Notes: a model not told the origin generated them from the sequence alone. DNA of 64,000 nt from Patiria miniata (GCF_015706575.1 NW_024037055.1:11632262-11696261), one strand, 5' to 3'. Shown: positions 10,701 through 25,700, counted from the first letter of the stretch. Program-made: numbers and translations.

Positions 10701-13700
10701 TTCGTCGTAAACATCCTCAGTATACTGCACTGCTGTATGTACGATGTCCAGTCGTTTTAAAACTTCCTTACGCGCGCGCGCACCCACAGCAACTGTGTTG
10801 CGTACGCTCGCGTCAGTCTCACGCGAAGGTGGTTGAGCGCATGTGCAGAGCTGTATTGTTACAAGCTGCCGTATGACTGTTTGGCCAATCATTGCCTTCC
10901 ATGGGGCTGGATCAATTCTGGTTCAGGGGCCATTTTTTTCGCTTGTTCTTTGAAGCCGGTCTTTATATCACCGTTAATGCACGGCCACGTGATCGAGTCT
11001 CGACCAATCAGAAACCATCAACTCTCCAAGGTATTTATTAATGAGTGATAAGATCAGCTGGCTGGTCTTAAACACCTTTCCCAGTGTCACATGAAAATTT
11101 TGACTCCTTTGAAATCCGATGCCTTTTGGTTACAGTTTTATTGCTTGAACTTTCACAATAAAATAATAATAATAATAATAATCGGCATTTAAGAACGCTC
11201 TTATTAGTAAACTAAATCACAGCGCTTAAAGTATTATTATTACCTCTGATCATTGGGTCAATTAAACATTCCAAATACCATCTCAGCTCCCTGGGGAGTA
11301 TATAGCTCGATGCTGCCTGTTAGGCGCAAGCAAGCTTATTCAATCACAATAACCATCTCTGCCCTCACAGGTACCCATTTACTCCTACATGTAGGTAGAA
11401 ATGTGCATAACTACCAGTAAGTATGTGTGCCAATCTCCATGCAAGGAGTTGTTAACATGGATACTACCATAATATTGCAACAGGGGTGTTTCGAAAAACA
11501 TGAAGTAAAAGTGCTGAAAACAAAATGTTGGAAATTTATAATTTTGACTTGTTTGGACTTTTGGACCGAAATGTTTTGATTTTTTTTTTTTACTGAAAAG
11601 GTATTTACATGTATGAATGGGAATAAATATGTGCTTGGCCGGCATTAAACACTCTGTTTAAGACAGCTTGAAATCTGGATGCTGATAATTTGGCTCGTGT
11701 AATTATCAGCATCCAGACTCATGCCGGTCTTTAAACAGAGTGTTTAAACCAGCCAAGCACACATTTATTCCCTTATTGTATGATAATGGTAAATAATAAA
11801 AACATGCTTACTTTAATATAAGTCTGAAGAGAAGAGCTGTAGATATGATGACAAAGTTGTTGAGCAACACAACCATTGCCTGAAAGACAATCAAGATAAA
11901 AGAAATGGTCAAATATAATATGACAACAGGCCTATACATGTTTGAACATACATGTAGGCCATTTGAAATAAGGCTATAGTGTAAATGTGCTTTGAAACCT
12001 TTCTTCAAAAGTAACTACATGCATAACAGTTACAGTTCACTTCTTCCTATTGGAGCCTGTCATTTGTACTTCATATACATGTACATTGTATATCATTATG
12101 TTAATTCCCTGACAAATCTGTAAACATATGTGCTTAGGTTGTTTAGGACAATACAGCAGGGAGTACATGTATGGCACATGTGGTTTGAGATGGTACACAG
12201 ACTAACAGGTTCAACACAACTGAGATGTGCTTAAAACTGACAAGTAACAAATTTGACCCTTGAATCAGGAAAACAAATGTCTAGTAAGGGAAAAGCCTTT
12301 GGTTTTCTGGGGTTTTTTTGGGGGGGGGATGAGGGAGTTTCCTTTTTCTCATAGCTGCAGAAAACCTGTTTTTGTTCTGAAATGTTTCTGTTCTGATTTT
12401 TTTTTCTTTTCTTTTTATTCCACCCTAAATCCCATAAACTTTGAAAGCGGAAAAGCATTGTTTTTGTTCTGATTTTTTTTCTTTTTGCTTTTCCGCTTGA
12501 AAGTGGAAAAGCATTGTTTCTGTTCTGATTATTTTTCCTTTTTTTCTTTTTATTCCACCCCAAATCCAATAAACTTTGTACACGTTTTGTTCCCCGCGGC
12601 ATTTTGGACCAAACTTGTATTCTTATGAAACTTGTCCCATGTAAAGACCCCATAGTGAGATAGTGTACCCAAGAGTGACATTACAATGACGTCATCATGA
12701 GTCACGTGATGTCATCTTCAATATGCAAACTTTAACACCCTATATTTTGAGAACTGTAAGTCCGATTGGGTTGAAACTTGATATGTAAGTAGACCGGGAT
12801 GTGTTATAGATGAAAATTGAGGTGACGTCATCATGAAGTCATCATGTGGTTTTATATCGATTTTTGAAGTTTTGGACCTTTAAGCCATATCTCACGAACG
12901 CAATATGCTAAATTCAAAATTCTATTTGTATTATGTTTGTTAGGAAACAGGTACATACACAAAATTGTGAAAAATGTGTGACTTCATGATGACGTCATCA
13001 ACAATAGGATTTTGTAAAACACATATAAGGGAATGAAACTTGGTAGGTGGGTAGATATTGTACTAGTACACAATATCTGAAATGACGTCATGATTACGAC
13101 ATCAGTAGATTTTTAACGATTTTTACATTACAATATTTACAATATTTACAATTTTATTCTGCTAAAAAATTTAACACTTTTATTCATCCGATTGGCTTCA
13201 AACTTGGCATAGACTAAAACCACAATGAAATAATGAGCACTGCCAAGTATTGTTACGATGACGTCGTCACGGGGCATGTCACGTCATCGTGAACGTACAT
13301 TTTTGTAAGTTTCCTATTGAAAAAATATTTGACTGATTGGCTCAAAAGTCTGTATGAACGTAGTCCGACACGTGTTACGGAGGGAAATTAACCTAGAGTC
13401 AGGGTAAAATGATTTCTGCTCACTTTAACAGTTTCTGCCTGTTTGAACAACTTTGATCATGAACTTTACTAATAAAAGATGACACTGATTTCATACACAA
13501 GGGCTGGTTGGATAGTCATAAAACTTGGCGGGAAGTCAGATATTGTTATTAGTAGGCAAAATCCGAGGTGACCCCATCATGACGTAATCGGTTGATTTCT
13601 TTACAATTGTTTTTATGAATTTCCAAATATATTTCCTGAAGAGTGACGTCACGATGACATCATCATGGGTCACGTGACGTCATCTTAAATGTGCAAACTT

Positions 13701-16700
13701 TAAGACCTTACCAGTATATCTAGAGAACCGTAAGTTCGATTGGGTTGAAACTCGGTATGTAGGTAGACCGGGATGTGTTATAGACGAATTTGAGGTGACG
13801 TCATCATGACGTCATCGTGTCATTTTATATAGATTTTTGAAGTTTTGGACCTTTAAGCCATATCTCATGAACCCAATATGTGAAATTCAAAATTCTTTTT
13901 GTATTAGGTTTGTTAGGCAATAGGTATATGTACACAATTTTGAAAAATGTGTGACGTCATGATGACGTCCATCAAAAAGACGTTTTTTTGAAACACATAC
14001 ACGTATAAGAGAAAGTCCGACTGTCATGAAACTTGGTGGGTGGGTGGAAAATAACACTAGCATACAAAATCTTGAAGGATGTCATGATGACGTCATCAGT
14101 AGATTTTTGACGATTTTTTTAATATTGCCAATTTTATTCTGCTTACAAAATTTAACACTTTCATTAATCCGATTGTTTTCAAACTTGGTACAGACTAAAA
14201 CCACAATAAAATAATGAGCACTGCCAAGTATTGTTATGATGACGCCATCATTAGACATGTGACGTCATCGTTAACGTGTATATTTTAAGCCCCTATATCT
14301 CATGAACAGTAAGTCAGATTGGGTTGAAACTTGGTATGGGGGTAGGCCGGGATGTGTTACAAATAAATATTGAGGTGACATCATCATGACGTCATCTTGT
14401 GATTATATATATATATTTTTTTTAATTTTGAAGACTTTTGCCGTGTCTAACAAACGCATTATTCCAAAATCAAAATTCTTTTTTAATTAGGTTTGTTAGA
14501 CAAAAGGTAAATGCACACAGTTTTGCACAAAACAGAAAAACATGACCTCAATTTAAAAAAAAACATAATGCAGAAAAGCCCTATGTTCTGTTGGAAACAG
14601 ACATAGACCTCTAGTTTTTTTTTTCTTTTTCTTTTTATTCCACCCCAAATCCCATTGACTTTGTACACGGTTATTCAGTGCGGCACTTTGGACCCAAAAC
14701 ACACTCGTATTCTAATGAAACTTAAAATATGACCCCATAGTGAGTTTGTGTCCCGAAGAGTGACGTCATGATTACGTCATCATGGGTCACATGACGTCAT
14801 CTTATATGTGCAAACTTAAGACCCTATATCTTGAGAACTGTAAGTCCAATTGGGTTGAAACTAGGTATGTAAGTAGACCGGGATGTGTTATAGGTAAAAA
14901 CTGAGGTGACGTCATCATGACGTCGTCGTGTGATTTTATATTGATTTTTGAAGTTTTGGACCTTTAAGCCATATCTCACGAACGCAATATGCTAAATTTA
15001 AAATTCTTTTTGTATTATGTTTGTTAGGTAACAGGTATATTCACAAAATTGTGAAAATTGTGTGACGTCATTATGACGTCATCAAAAATGTGATTTTTTA
15101 AAACACATATAAGGGAATGTCCAATCGTCATGAAACTTGGTGGTTGGGTAGATAATAGTACTACTAGTACACAAAATTTGAAATGACGTCACGATGACAT
15201 AATCGGTCGATTTTTTACGATTTAAAAAAAATATTTACAATTTTATTCTGCTTACAAAATTAAACACTTTTATTCATCCAATTAGCTTCAACATGCTAAA
15301 TTCAAAATTCTTTTTGTATTAGGTTTGTTATGTAATAGGTATCTGCACAATTTTTGTGGAAAATGTGTGACGTCTTGATGACGTCATCAAAAATGTGATT
15401 TTTAAAAACACTTTAATATAAGGGTAAGTCTGATTATCTTGAAATTTGGTGGGTAGGTACCCGGTAGATAGTGTTAATAGTATGCAAAATCTGAAGTAAC
15501 GTCATGATGACGTCATCACCTAGTTTTTTTTATTAATTTATCAACTTTTTTACATTTTCTTCTGATACGAAAATTTGACAAAGTATTTTTTTGAAAGTAT
15601 TTCTTTACACGTATTATTTTTAAAGTGCGGAAAAGACTGTGTCCTGTTCATCGAACAGGCATAGCTCTAGTTTCCTTTTTATTTCACTCCAAATCCCATA
15701 GACTTTGTACACGTTTATTCAGCACGGCATTTTCGACTTTAAACAAACTCGTATTCTAATGAAACCTAAGCTATGTAAAGACCCCATAGTGAGTTTGTGT
15801 CCCGAAGAGTGACGTCATGATTGCGTCATCATGGGTCACGTGACGTCATCTTAAATGTGCAAACGTTAAGACCCTATATCTACAGAACCGTAAGTCCCGA
15901 TTGGGTTGAAACTTGGTATGTAGGTAGACTGAGATGTGTTATAGATAAAAATGGAGGTGACGTCATTATGACGTCATTATGTGATTTTATATAGATTTTT
16001 GAATTTTTGGACCTTTAAGCCATTTCTCATCAACAGAACAAGCTAATTTCCAAATTCCTTTTGTTAAAGTTATGTACATGTCAGGTCATACTTACATACA
16101 TGTATGTGCGTACAAAAATGTAAGTGTGTGACTCATGATGACGTCATCAAAAAATTGAATTTTTGGCCCTTTAGCCACATATCATCAACAGAACAAGCTA
16201 ATTTCAAAATTCTTGTAAGAGGTATGTAAGGTACCGGTAATATTTATGTGCACATCAATTGTTTAAGTGTGTGACGTCATGAAAACGTCATCAAAAATTG
16301 AATTTTTGGACCTTTCAGCCATATCTCATCAACAGAACAAGTTAATTTCAAAAATCTTTTAGTAATAGGTACTGATATGTAAGGTCATACTTATGTGCAC
16401 AAAAAATGTATAAGTGTGTGATGTCATGATGATGTCATTAAAAATTCAATTTTTTAAATCACATATATGGCTCAGTCCTATCGTCTTGAAACTTGGTGGG
16501 TAGGTAGATATTATTATTAGTATTCAAAATCTGAAGTGTCGTAATGATGACGTCATCGACTGATGTACATGTATTAATGACATGTTCTTCTTATGCAAAA
16601 AATGGACAAAGAACATTTTTAAAAGTAATTTTTTTTACACATATATGCAGAAAAGCCTGTCTTCTGTTCATTGAACAGACATAGCTCTATTTCTTTTTCT

Positions 16701-19700
16701 TTTTGTTCCACCCCAAATCCAATAGATTTTGTACATGTTTCATTCAGCCCAACACTTTTGACGTAAAAGAAAGTCATATCCAAAGGAAACTTAACATCTT
16801 ATTAAAGACCTTATAGGTAAGACCTACATGTATGTAGATGTTATGTGATGTCATAATGTCATCATCATGGGTCATGTGACGTCATCTTAAAGGTGCACTG
16901 TTTAATGGTCTGTATCTAGAGAACTAAAATTAAACAAGTCCGATTAGGTTGAGATTTTATATATTTTCCTTCCTGCATTACATGTACATATAATAAAGTA
17001 TGTCTGTATGAAGTTTCACTTCTGTATGAAGAGTGTGAAATAAAGAATGCATTTATTGCCAAAAAAACCCCACTTTTTTGCTGTTTCGGCATCCGGTCGA
17101 AACAGCCATTGCTTTTGTTCTTTTATTGCGATTGTGAAGTTTAGGACACTTTCCCCGTGGCTGAACACATTCTACTTGTAAGTTGTTTGTTGTGCCACAT
17201 TCTCAACGAACAGCCATGTCATAGATAAGATTGCGGCGATCGTATTAGTGAAGGGACCCTGTTTGGTTTTGATCAAATTAGAGTCAAAAATGTGTTTTAC
17301 TGCTCAAAAATTACCTTTACAATCAAAAGCAGACTTTATCAATTCTAAGGACACCCGTTTTGCAAATTTGAACAGTTTTTTTGGGGGGTAGAAATCACGA
17401 TTTTCTTGCACGGTTTGTGCCTTGCGATTCAGCGTGCCGTGCGTGCTCACGGTACATCGCTCGGTGATCGCCATCTTTATTTTTGGGTTGCGTGTTGTCG
17501 CCGCGCTGTCATCGTCATTTTACCCCCAAATTTCCATAAAAAAATCAAACCCTGCCCTCTATCTATGACATCCTGTTTATTGAGAATGTGGCCAACTAGT
17601 TTGGTCAGTCTAATAATTTTAAAGTGGATTTTGTTCCCTTATAGGCCTACAATAAACGATCACCCAGATTGCAGGCTTTTTGGGGGGAAATCTGAGGTTA
17701 ACTGGTCAAGAAATATGAGATTGCACAATACCCCTTTATACACGTCAATGCGCCAACCAAAACTTAACCCGTGTAAGAAAATCGCATTTTCCACAAAAGC
17801 AGGATTCAGAGATGTCTACTAAAGGTCAGAATACTCCAGACAGTAATATGACCACAATGTAGTCAGCAATTCTAAACTACACAATAGCGTATATTTCCTT
17901 GCATTTCATGCTTTGAGTATAATTCTTTTTCAGTCATTTGCCCATAGCATTTGTACACGTTTTGTTGTCCAGGGCACTTTGGCCACTAAAATCAATCTGA
18001 TTGCCTTCATACTTGGCACACACTTAGACCACCATCCACAGATGTGTGCCGAGCATTGACGTCATCATGACGTCATCACAAATCACGTGATGTCACAATA
18101 TAGGCGCCTATTATAAAGACCTATATCTCCACAGCTACAGGTCCGATTGGGTTGAAGGTGGATATGAACCTAGACCGGGATGTGTTATACATGTAGATGA
18201 AAATTGAAGTGACGTCACGATGACATCATCATGGGTCACGTGACGTCACGTTATGGATTAATAGATTTAATATTTAAAAATCAATATAAAATCAACCATG
18301 AGAGACCTGAACTTGATTTTTGCGGGAATTGTTAGAATAATCCAGGGTCTTCATTTTTGATATTGCGTGCAAAATCAGGTGACCCTTCCTTCCGGTTGAA
18401 ACCGGAAGTGCCTTGTAATTTAAAATTGATAAAAGATGTGAACTTGCTTTCAACGATGTATACTCTGGTTAAGTTATTTTCACAAAAACATTCACGGTGA
18501 CATCATAAAATGTTAGAGCGCCCTCTAGCGGCAGGTTGAAAACTGTTTAAAATGAATAATTGGTTGATGAGTGTGGCAAGGTTTGCTGAAATCATTTTTA
18601 AAATTGATGTATACAACCAGCTTCATGCTAAGAACAAGTTTGGGGGATGGGGGGAGGAGATCCATGACATCACCAGACCGGAAGTTACAATAAAAATACC
18701 TTTAACCCTAAAAGGGCCGGGTTATTTTGACCCAGATCTCGGCTATCGAGTGACGAAAAATTTTGAAACTCAGTACATGCATAGAGCAACTCTTCCTAAA
18801 CATACCCAAGAAATTTCATGACTATAGGTTAATAGGTTTTGCAATTATGGCTAATTAATTATTCATATGTCGAATGGCAATTCTGCTCGGTGTACATGAC
18901 GCATATGGGAAAATTCAGTTTTCACGGCGCCTAGTGCCGGAAAATTTTTCGCTACGCGACAACCCGTGGCCCGATTTTTATGTTTTTGGTATCAAAAGAT
19001 GCGCAAAGCTCAAGGCTAAAAAGTCATAACAGCTCGGGTTGCGAAATTTCTTTTTTTAGAGGCTATCGCGGAAAATGTTGAGGGGGGGGGTGAATTCCGC
19101 CCCCCCCGGCCCTTTAAGGGTTAAACCTTTAAAAATTGCTGAAAAATCAACCGCGAGAGATTTAATCCAGATCTTCGCTTCAAATCGCAGAGTTATCATA
19201 CCGTAGCTCTCCAGCTTTCTGATAATGACGTCACCTTGACGTCATCAAGTATCAGATTACAAGCAACCAAAGATTTCTAGATTTAATCTTTGAAAATCAA
19301 TATAATATCAACTGATCTGATTTTGCTTTTTACGGGAGTTGATAGAATAATCCAGGATCTTCATTTTTGATATTACGTGTAAAATCACGTGACCTTTCCT
19401 TCCAGTTGAAACCGAAAGTGCATTGTAATTTGAAATACAGGTCCGATTGGGTTCAAAGTTGGTATGTACCTAGACCGGGATGTAATATAGATGAAAATTG
19501 ATGTGATGTCATGATGATGTCATCATGTGATATGTGACATCATAATTCAAAGTACTATGAGAATGTAATCACACAATATATAAGCCACAATTTATTATAA
19601 ACAGAACGACACATCCCACAGTGGGCCAGTTCAAGGTCAAAATGGTCAAAAAGTGATTGTTTCAAAAATCAATACCCTCAATTTTTGTTAGTTCCCAATG

Positions 19701-22700
19701 GTCAAGGGTACTTTAAATGAATGAATTAGGAACAAAAATTGATTAAACATGGGCGATACTCTGACGTTTTCACTTAGAATTGTAACAATCCAAATTATAG
19801 CTGGTTAAACGTAATGCGTTATATAACTAGCTGTCTCGGTCGCTACGTAAAAGATATTGCCACGAAAATTTACTTGAATGTTGTTGATATCCTATATTTC
19901 ATGGAAATAAAATTCATAATCCATCTAGTTTTGATTTACAGTTTCAAATAGCCTAAAAAAGTCATGTAAATCGTCTATTTAATGGTATTTTTTTATGCAT
20001 AGGAAGAAAATATGTATTCCCGCCGTTTCCTGCTTCAGCTCTTGCAATTTTCAAAAGCCTGAACCTTAACAAAATTAAAAAAAAAAAATTGGCTGCGACT
20101 TTTTGCGACTTTTGGAGATATTCGATTTAAGCAGGTGCTTAAGCAGGCCTGTTTTGACTCAACCGCCCGTAACGACCTGTGCGTGTGACAGGTTTAAGCC
20201 TGCAAGTTTGCGGTTTTAAAATTATCCGTGTAACCGTATCTTTTGCAGTTACGGTTAACCGTAACCGACATTCAAAGAAAAACAAAGAAAAAAAATCTTA
20301 TTTGTTACCACGTACGTGTGAACGTCGGGAATTGTTAAAACACCATCGCAAACGACGCAAATAAATGTACCAAGAACGGCCCCTGCCCCAGTACAATGCC
20401 GACAAACGATGTCAATGTGTACATGTACATTGTATTTACTCCTGATGAGCACCAAAAAAGTGATTGTTTACGGTGATTGCCTTGCCCTGTCACATCTCAG
20501 CCACCATCGTAGACTAGACAGTCCCGCCCCTAAATACAACCAATCATGATGCCCAGACAAGCACGTGGGAAGTATTTATCACGGTGATTACCCACTTCCT
20601 GATGCCCTATTGGCTCTCAGTCAACATCGTTGACAGCCCGTGCCCCCCCCCCCCAAAATAATTATCATCCAACCAATCACGATGTATTGCAAAAAGAGCC
20701 CAAACACGCGGGACAATAATGCTTTGTGTGTATTCTTATTGACGGCCCAGATCGATTTTTTTTCTGCGGTTGGGTTTTGTTATTAGGATGGCCACGGCGA
20801 TGGGCGATATTGGAGGATTATTTTTATTATTATTTCGTTAGGCTTCGGGAGAAACATATACTGATGTCTGGGTCACATATGGTTTTAAACCACTGTGCTA
20901 TGCCTATTAACTAATTTAAATTATGAATATTTGAAAGAAAGGGATAGCCATCATGATCGATTTTACTGTTCACAAGTAGACCCTCACCGGCAAAAAAAAT
21001 ATACACTTGGGGATGACCGAGCGACGCCCTCTTGCCTGCATTAATTATTTTGCCGCAAAGCACGTGCCACTGCACTGTGTACAACGTACATATACAAATC
21101 CCCTGGTGTACGTGCGTCACACACAAGAAACGGTGCGAGCGCGTCAACCAGCGAAAAGTACGCCCGCGTCGTTGCTAGGTAAAAGGGGGCCCTCTGTTGG
21201 TGGCGCACGGAGCCCATAATGCAGATTGTCCAGCGTGTGCACAATACACGCACATGGGGAACTTTTTCTGGGCCAGTACCATGCCAGTTCCGCCGTCAAT
21301 TCTTTGATGTCTTATTCAGTAACAAGATGCCATCCACCCTAGTATAGTTGCAATTACAAAGACGGCATTTAAGGAGATGCGGCGACAAACGCCCGGCATT
21401 CTAAGTTCTATACGTGCGTCTGGCAATTGTCGGTTCACCCGCATTCTTGGTTGATTTTTCAAAAGATCGGATTTGTTTTGGTTTGTTTTCCCCAAATTGA
21501 TCTTTTTTCTTCACAAACATGAAGTATTATTTCCTAATATTTCCATGAATTAAAAAACATACCCTGTTTATATTTTCCAGCGCGTGCAGCGGCGTGCACA
21601 ATCACACAATGTTTTTTTTTTCTTGGCCAGTACCATGCTGGTTCGGCCGTCAATCCTTTGATGTCGGCATCCTTTGTCAGTCGCTTATCTCTGATAAAAT
21701 GCCATCCATACTACAGTTGCTTCATAGAAAAGCAATTACATGTACAAAGACTTCACTTAAGGAGATGCGGCGATTACAAACACCAGTTGATCTAGCAAGG
21801 TCTGGCAACTGTCACCTCGTCTTCGCCGTCGATCTCCAAAAGATCGGGATTTTTTTGGTGCTCTCCCGCAACTTGATATTTTTTTAATTGGATTATGGTT
21901 AACAGAACCGAAAGAAAGCAAAGGTGTAACCGTTTGAGCGGTCGGTTAACCGTGTAACCGTTTCAAAGCTGCAGGCTTAGACAGGTTGTGTATTCCCATG
22001 AGGCTTCTACCACAGCAGCAAAGACAACGCTGCTCTGTTGACCTGGCTATCATTCACTTCAAGTTGTTTTAAGGTGGACAGAAAACCATATATTTGTAAA
22101 TTACTTGGAGTCACCGCAAATACTAATTAAATAACAATAAAAAAATATCAACATATTACGTGCTTTATTTTCAATTATAGAGTAAATATGCATAACTCTG
22201 CTGCTTAACCGATTTGAAAATCCCCCCCCCCCCACAGTAGTGTGGTTGGGGTCTACGAGCGAATACTTACCTGTAGAGCAAATACTACCTATGCATTGTT
22301 CCCTATGCCGGCAGGCAATTTGCTAAGAGTTTTACACACAATAGCGCCCTCACGTGTCCTACCCACGACGCCTTGTGACATGCGCACTACGTTAGCGTCC
22401 TCTTTTTCTCAAGCGTTACCTGCGTAAGCACTCAAGGAATCGAGTATAGTGGGGAAGGAGGGAGGGGTGCTCTACAGGTAAGTATTCGCGCGTAGACCCC
22501 AACCACACTACTGTGGGGGGGGGGAACTCTACATCACTCTACTTACCTGTAGAGCGAATACTACCTATGCATAGACTCGCACCGAGTAAGGCGGTGGGTA
22601 TACGCGAATTACCGTATGTCTACAGGGGTGTAGGACATGAGGCGTGTCCGAAGGCAAACAACACCAAACAAAAACCAAAAACCCCAGACGCTTTAGGCTT

Positions 22701-25700
22701 CACCTCGTAGGTGGAACCCAAAAAGCTCGTGTGCAAAAAGTCAGGGGGGGGTGTCACCATTATGGGGATAAACACATGATAGGTACACCTCATTAGACCT
22801 AATGCCCATAGAAATATATATTTATATGCTCACCCGTTAGTGCTTCTGTGAGGCTCGACTGGTCGCCTTCAGCACTTCTCTTCCAGCCTTGCCATCTGCC
22901 TGGAGGGCATTCGGAGAACGTGTTAGGGTTCTTCCAGCAGGCTGCCTTGACGATGTCACCTAGGGGGACACCCTTAAAAAAGGCCCACGAGGTGGACACT
23001 CCCCTGACTGCATGCGCTCGAATGGGGCCCTCGGTCGCTGGCCAGCCGCCCGGTACGGAACAGATGGCTGTCACGATCCAGCGGGTGATTGTATCGTGGG
23101 ACGCCGGCCCATAGGGCGGGGTCGTTGTGATGAACAATTTTCCGTGTCCCATACGAAGTGACTTCGTTCGGTTGACATACCACTTAAGTGCTCGAACTGG
23201 GCTCCAAAGTTTGTCGTTTGTCTCGGTCGAAAAAGACTTGATGTCCGGGACAAAGATGTCTGGGGGCGTAAAGACTTCTGACTGGTTCTTTGCAAGAAAA
23301 CCGGCCGTAGGGATCAGGCGGACACCCCCCGGTTCCCACCGGATGTGTCCTGTCTGTACCGATAATGAGTGTATTTCGCTACGTCGTTGGGACGTAGCGA
23401 CAGCCAACAGAAAAGTTACTTTGATGGACAGTTGTAACAAAGTTGAGCAATCCATTGGTTCAAAAGGAGCCTTCGCCAGTGTGGATAGTACACTGAAGAG
23501 GTCCCAAGATGGGATTAATGTGCGTACTGGGGGACGAGTATTAAACATCCCCTTGATCAGTTGGCTAATTGCAGGGTTGCCGGAAACGGAAGAACCGTCC
23601 GGAAACCCCTAATGGATCGCGGCAACGGCCGATCAATAATTTTTGACCGTGGTCGTCGTGAGCCCACTGTTAAAAAGGTATAGGAGGAAATCCCCCACTT
23701 CCCCTACAGAAGTATTGGGGGGATGAATGGATTGCCGTCTACACCATTTAAAGAAATGGCGTAGTCAGCTATCGTACACCTTTCTGGTTGAGGCTCTGCG
23801 GGACTGGGCTGCAATTGTTGCAGCTCGTCGTGAAAGGCCTGCTGAGCAGAGGGATCGCGTGACAATACCCAGCACGTCAGGTGAAGATCCCCTGGAGCCT
23901 GGTGACTGATTCCCGAGCTGGGTTGATAAAGGAGATCGGCCCTCCTCGGTAGAATTACCGGGTGGTGAACCAAGAGACGGATGAGCCGGGGGAACCACGG
24001 CTGGCGGGGCCAAAACGGGGCTATGAGGAGGATTCGGCAATCCTCCTGCTCGATTTTGGTCAGCACTCGAGAAACGAGGGAGATGGGTGGGAAGGCGTAG
24101 GCCAGTAGGCCGTCCCACCGCACCGACAGTGCATCGGTCTGCCACGCGTTGGGATCTGGGCCCCTCGTGCAGTAGATCGGCAGCTGATTGTTCATTCGCG
24201 ACGCGAATAGGTCCACATGAGGCCGGTCGATTAGTTGGAAGATCGACTGAGCCACCTGTGGGAGCAGTGACCACTCTGTCGGGGCGATCCAGCCTCTGGA
24301 GAGAGCGTGGGCTGTGACGTTCTCTTCGCCCGGGATGTGGACTGCCGACAGTGCTATCCCATGATGTATGCACCAGAGGGTGAGATCCCACGTTAGTGCA
24401 CACAGATGGCCTGACCGAGTGCCCCCCTGGTGATTGATGTATGCCACCACTGTGGCGTTGTCGCATCGTACCAGGACTGCTTGCCCTCTGACGTCCGACT
24501 GGAAATGTTTTAGTGCGTTGGCGACTGCCAGCATTTCCAGGACGTTGATGTGGGGATGATTGATGTTCGGCGCCCCACACGCCCGCCACCTGTCGCGGGT
24601 GGAGGGTAGCCCCCAGCCGTACCCTGACGCGTCTGTCGTGAAAAGTACCGACGGGCGAGGCGGGCGGAAAACGCGGCCCTGCGTTATATGGGCCTCGACT
24701 AGCCACCAACGAAGGTGGGGGACTAGCAAAGACGTAGTGGGCACCAGATGGTCGATCGGGTGCCAACGAGGTTTGTAGAACGAAAGCAGGTGAAGTTGAA
24801 TTGGTCTCATCCTCAACCTGCAAAAATCCACTGAGTCCACCAAACTGGCCATAAGGCCCAACAGCCTGAGCCAGGCTCGGGCCGGAGCCACTACCGTCGG
24901 GAGAAGGGGGACACGCACTGCCGAAGGTTCAGCAGGCGGTCCTCCGATGGGCGGGCCAGTCCCCTGCAAAGATCGAGGGATGCACCTAGAAAGGTGGGAA
25001 CCTGCGAGGGGACTGGATGGGATTCTTGGTGTTGATGAGAAATTCGAGGTCGGAAGCAAGGTGCCACATTAGTTGGAGCGCCACATTAACCACCTCGTAA
25101 ACTCGAGCGCGTAACCGCTGCTGATCGTTTCGAGGACCCACCGGTCGGAAGTCACCTGCTCCCAGGACCCCAAGAACTCCTGAAGGCTGCCTCCCACGGG
25201 TCCATCGGCGGGAGGCCGCTCGGAGACGCGTAAGTCACTTGCGCCACGCCCCGGTGTACTGGGGAGTGGGCACACGGAAACCGCGTCCCGACTGGGGACA
25301 CTGTTGTCCGGTATGTGGCTGTGAAAAACACAGGCCGGCCGTCTTATCGGCGCGCCCACGAAATCCACCACGGGCCGCTCTGACCGGGGGGCGGCGCCGG
25401 GGAATGACAAAAGAGGGCTGCTTCTTTGTCTTATCCGCGGTTTTGGGCTCGGCCGGTTTCTTGAGATTTATTTTCTCAGTAGCCTTGAGGCGCTTTGCTT
25501 CGGCCTCCATGGACTCCTGGAACTTACCAGAAAATAAGTCTGGGCCTGAGAGCGGAAGGTCGTCGAGACGCTTACGTGCTCCAGGTGAAGGAAGGAAAAG
25601 CGCATCTAGCACATTGGCGCGGCGTGACGATGTTGCCAAGGTCGACACTCTAGCGAACTGGTCGAGAGCGGAGCATAGGCCGCAATCAAGGCAATGGAGA

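Noticed and set aside
10140-11080. Possible 0.9-kb inverted-repeat element
   Set aside because: Only weak similarity between the two ends (GCCGGTCTT, CCATTGGCT-type); not enough to set borders.
12231-12653. 140-codon open frame on the minus strand
   Set aside because: Lysine/asparagine-rich translation of T-rich junction repeats; low complexity only.
12650-17050. CRISPR-like array
   Set aside because: Repeats are long, nested and without unique spacers of even length; the setting is a eukaryotic intron.
17406-17822. 138-codon open frame on the plus strand
   Set aside because: It crosses an inverted repeat, has no recognisable motif and no splice context; likely chance in a GC-richer island.
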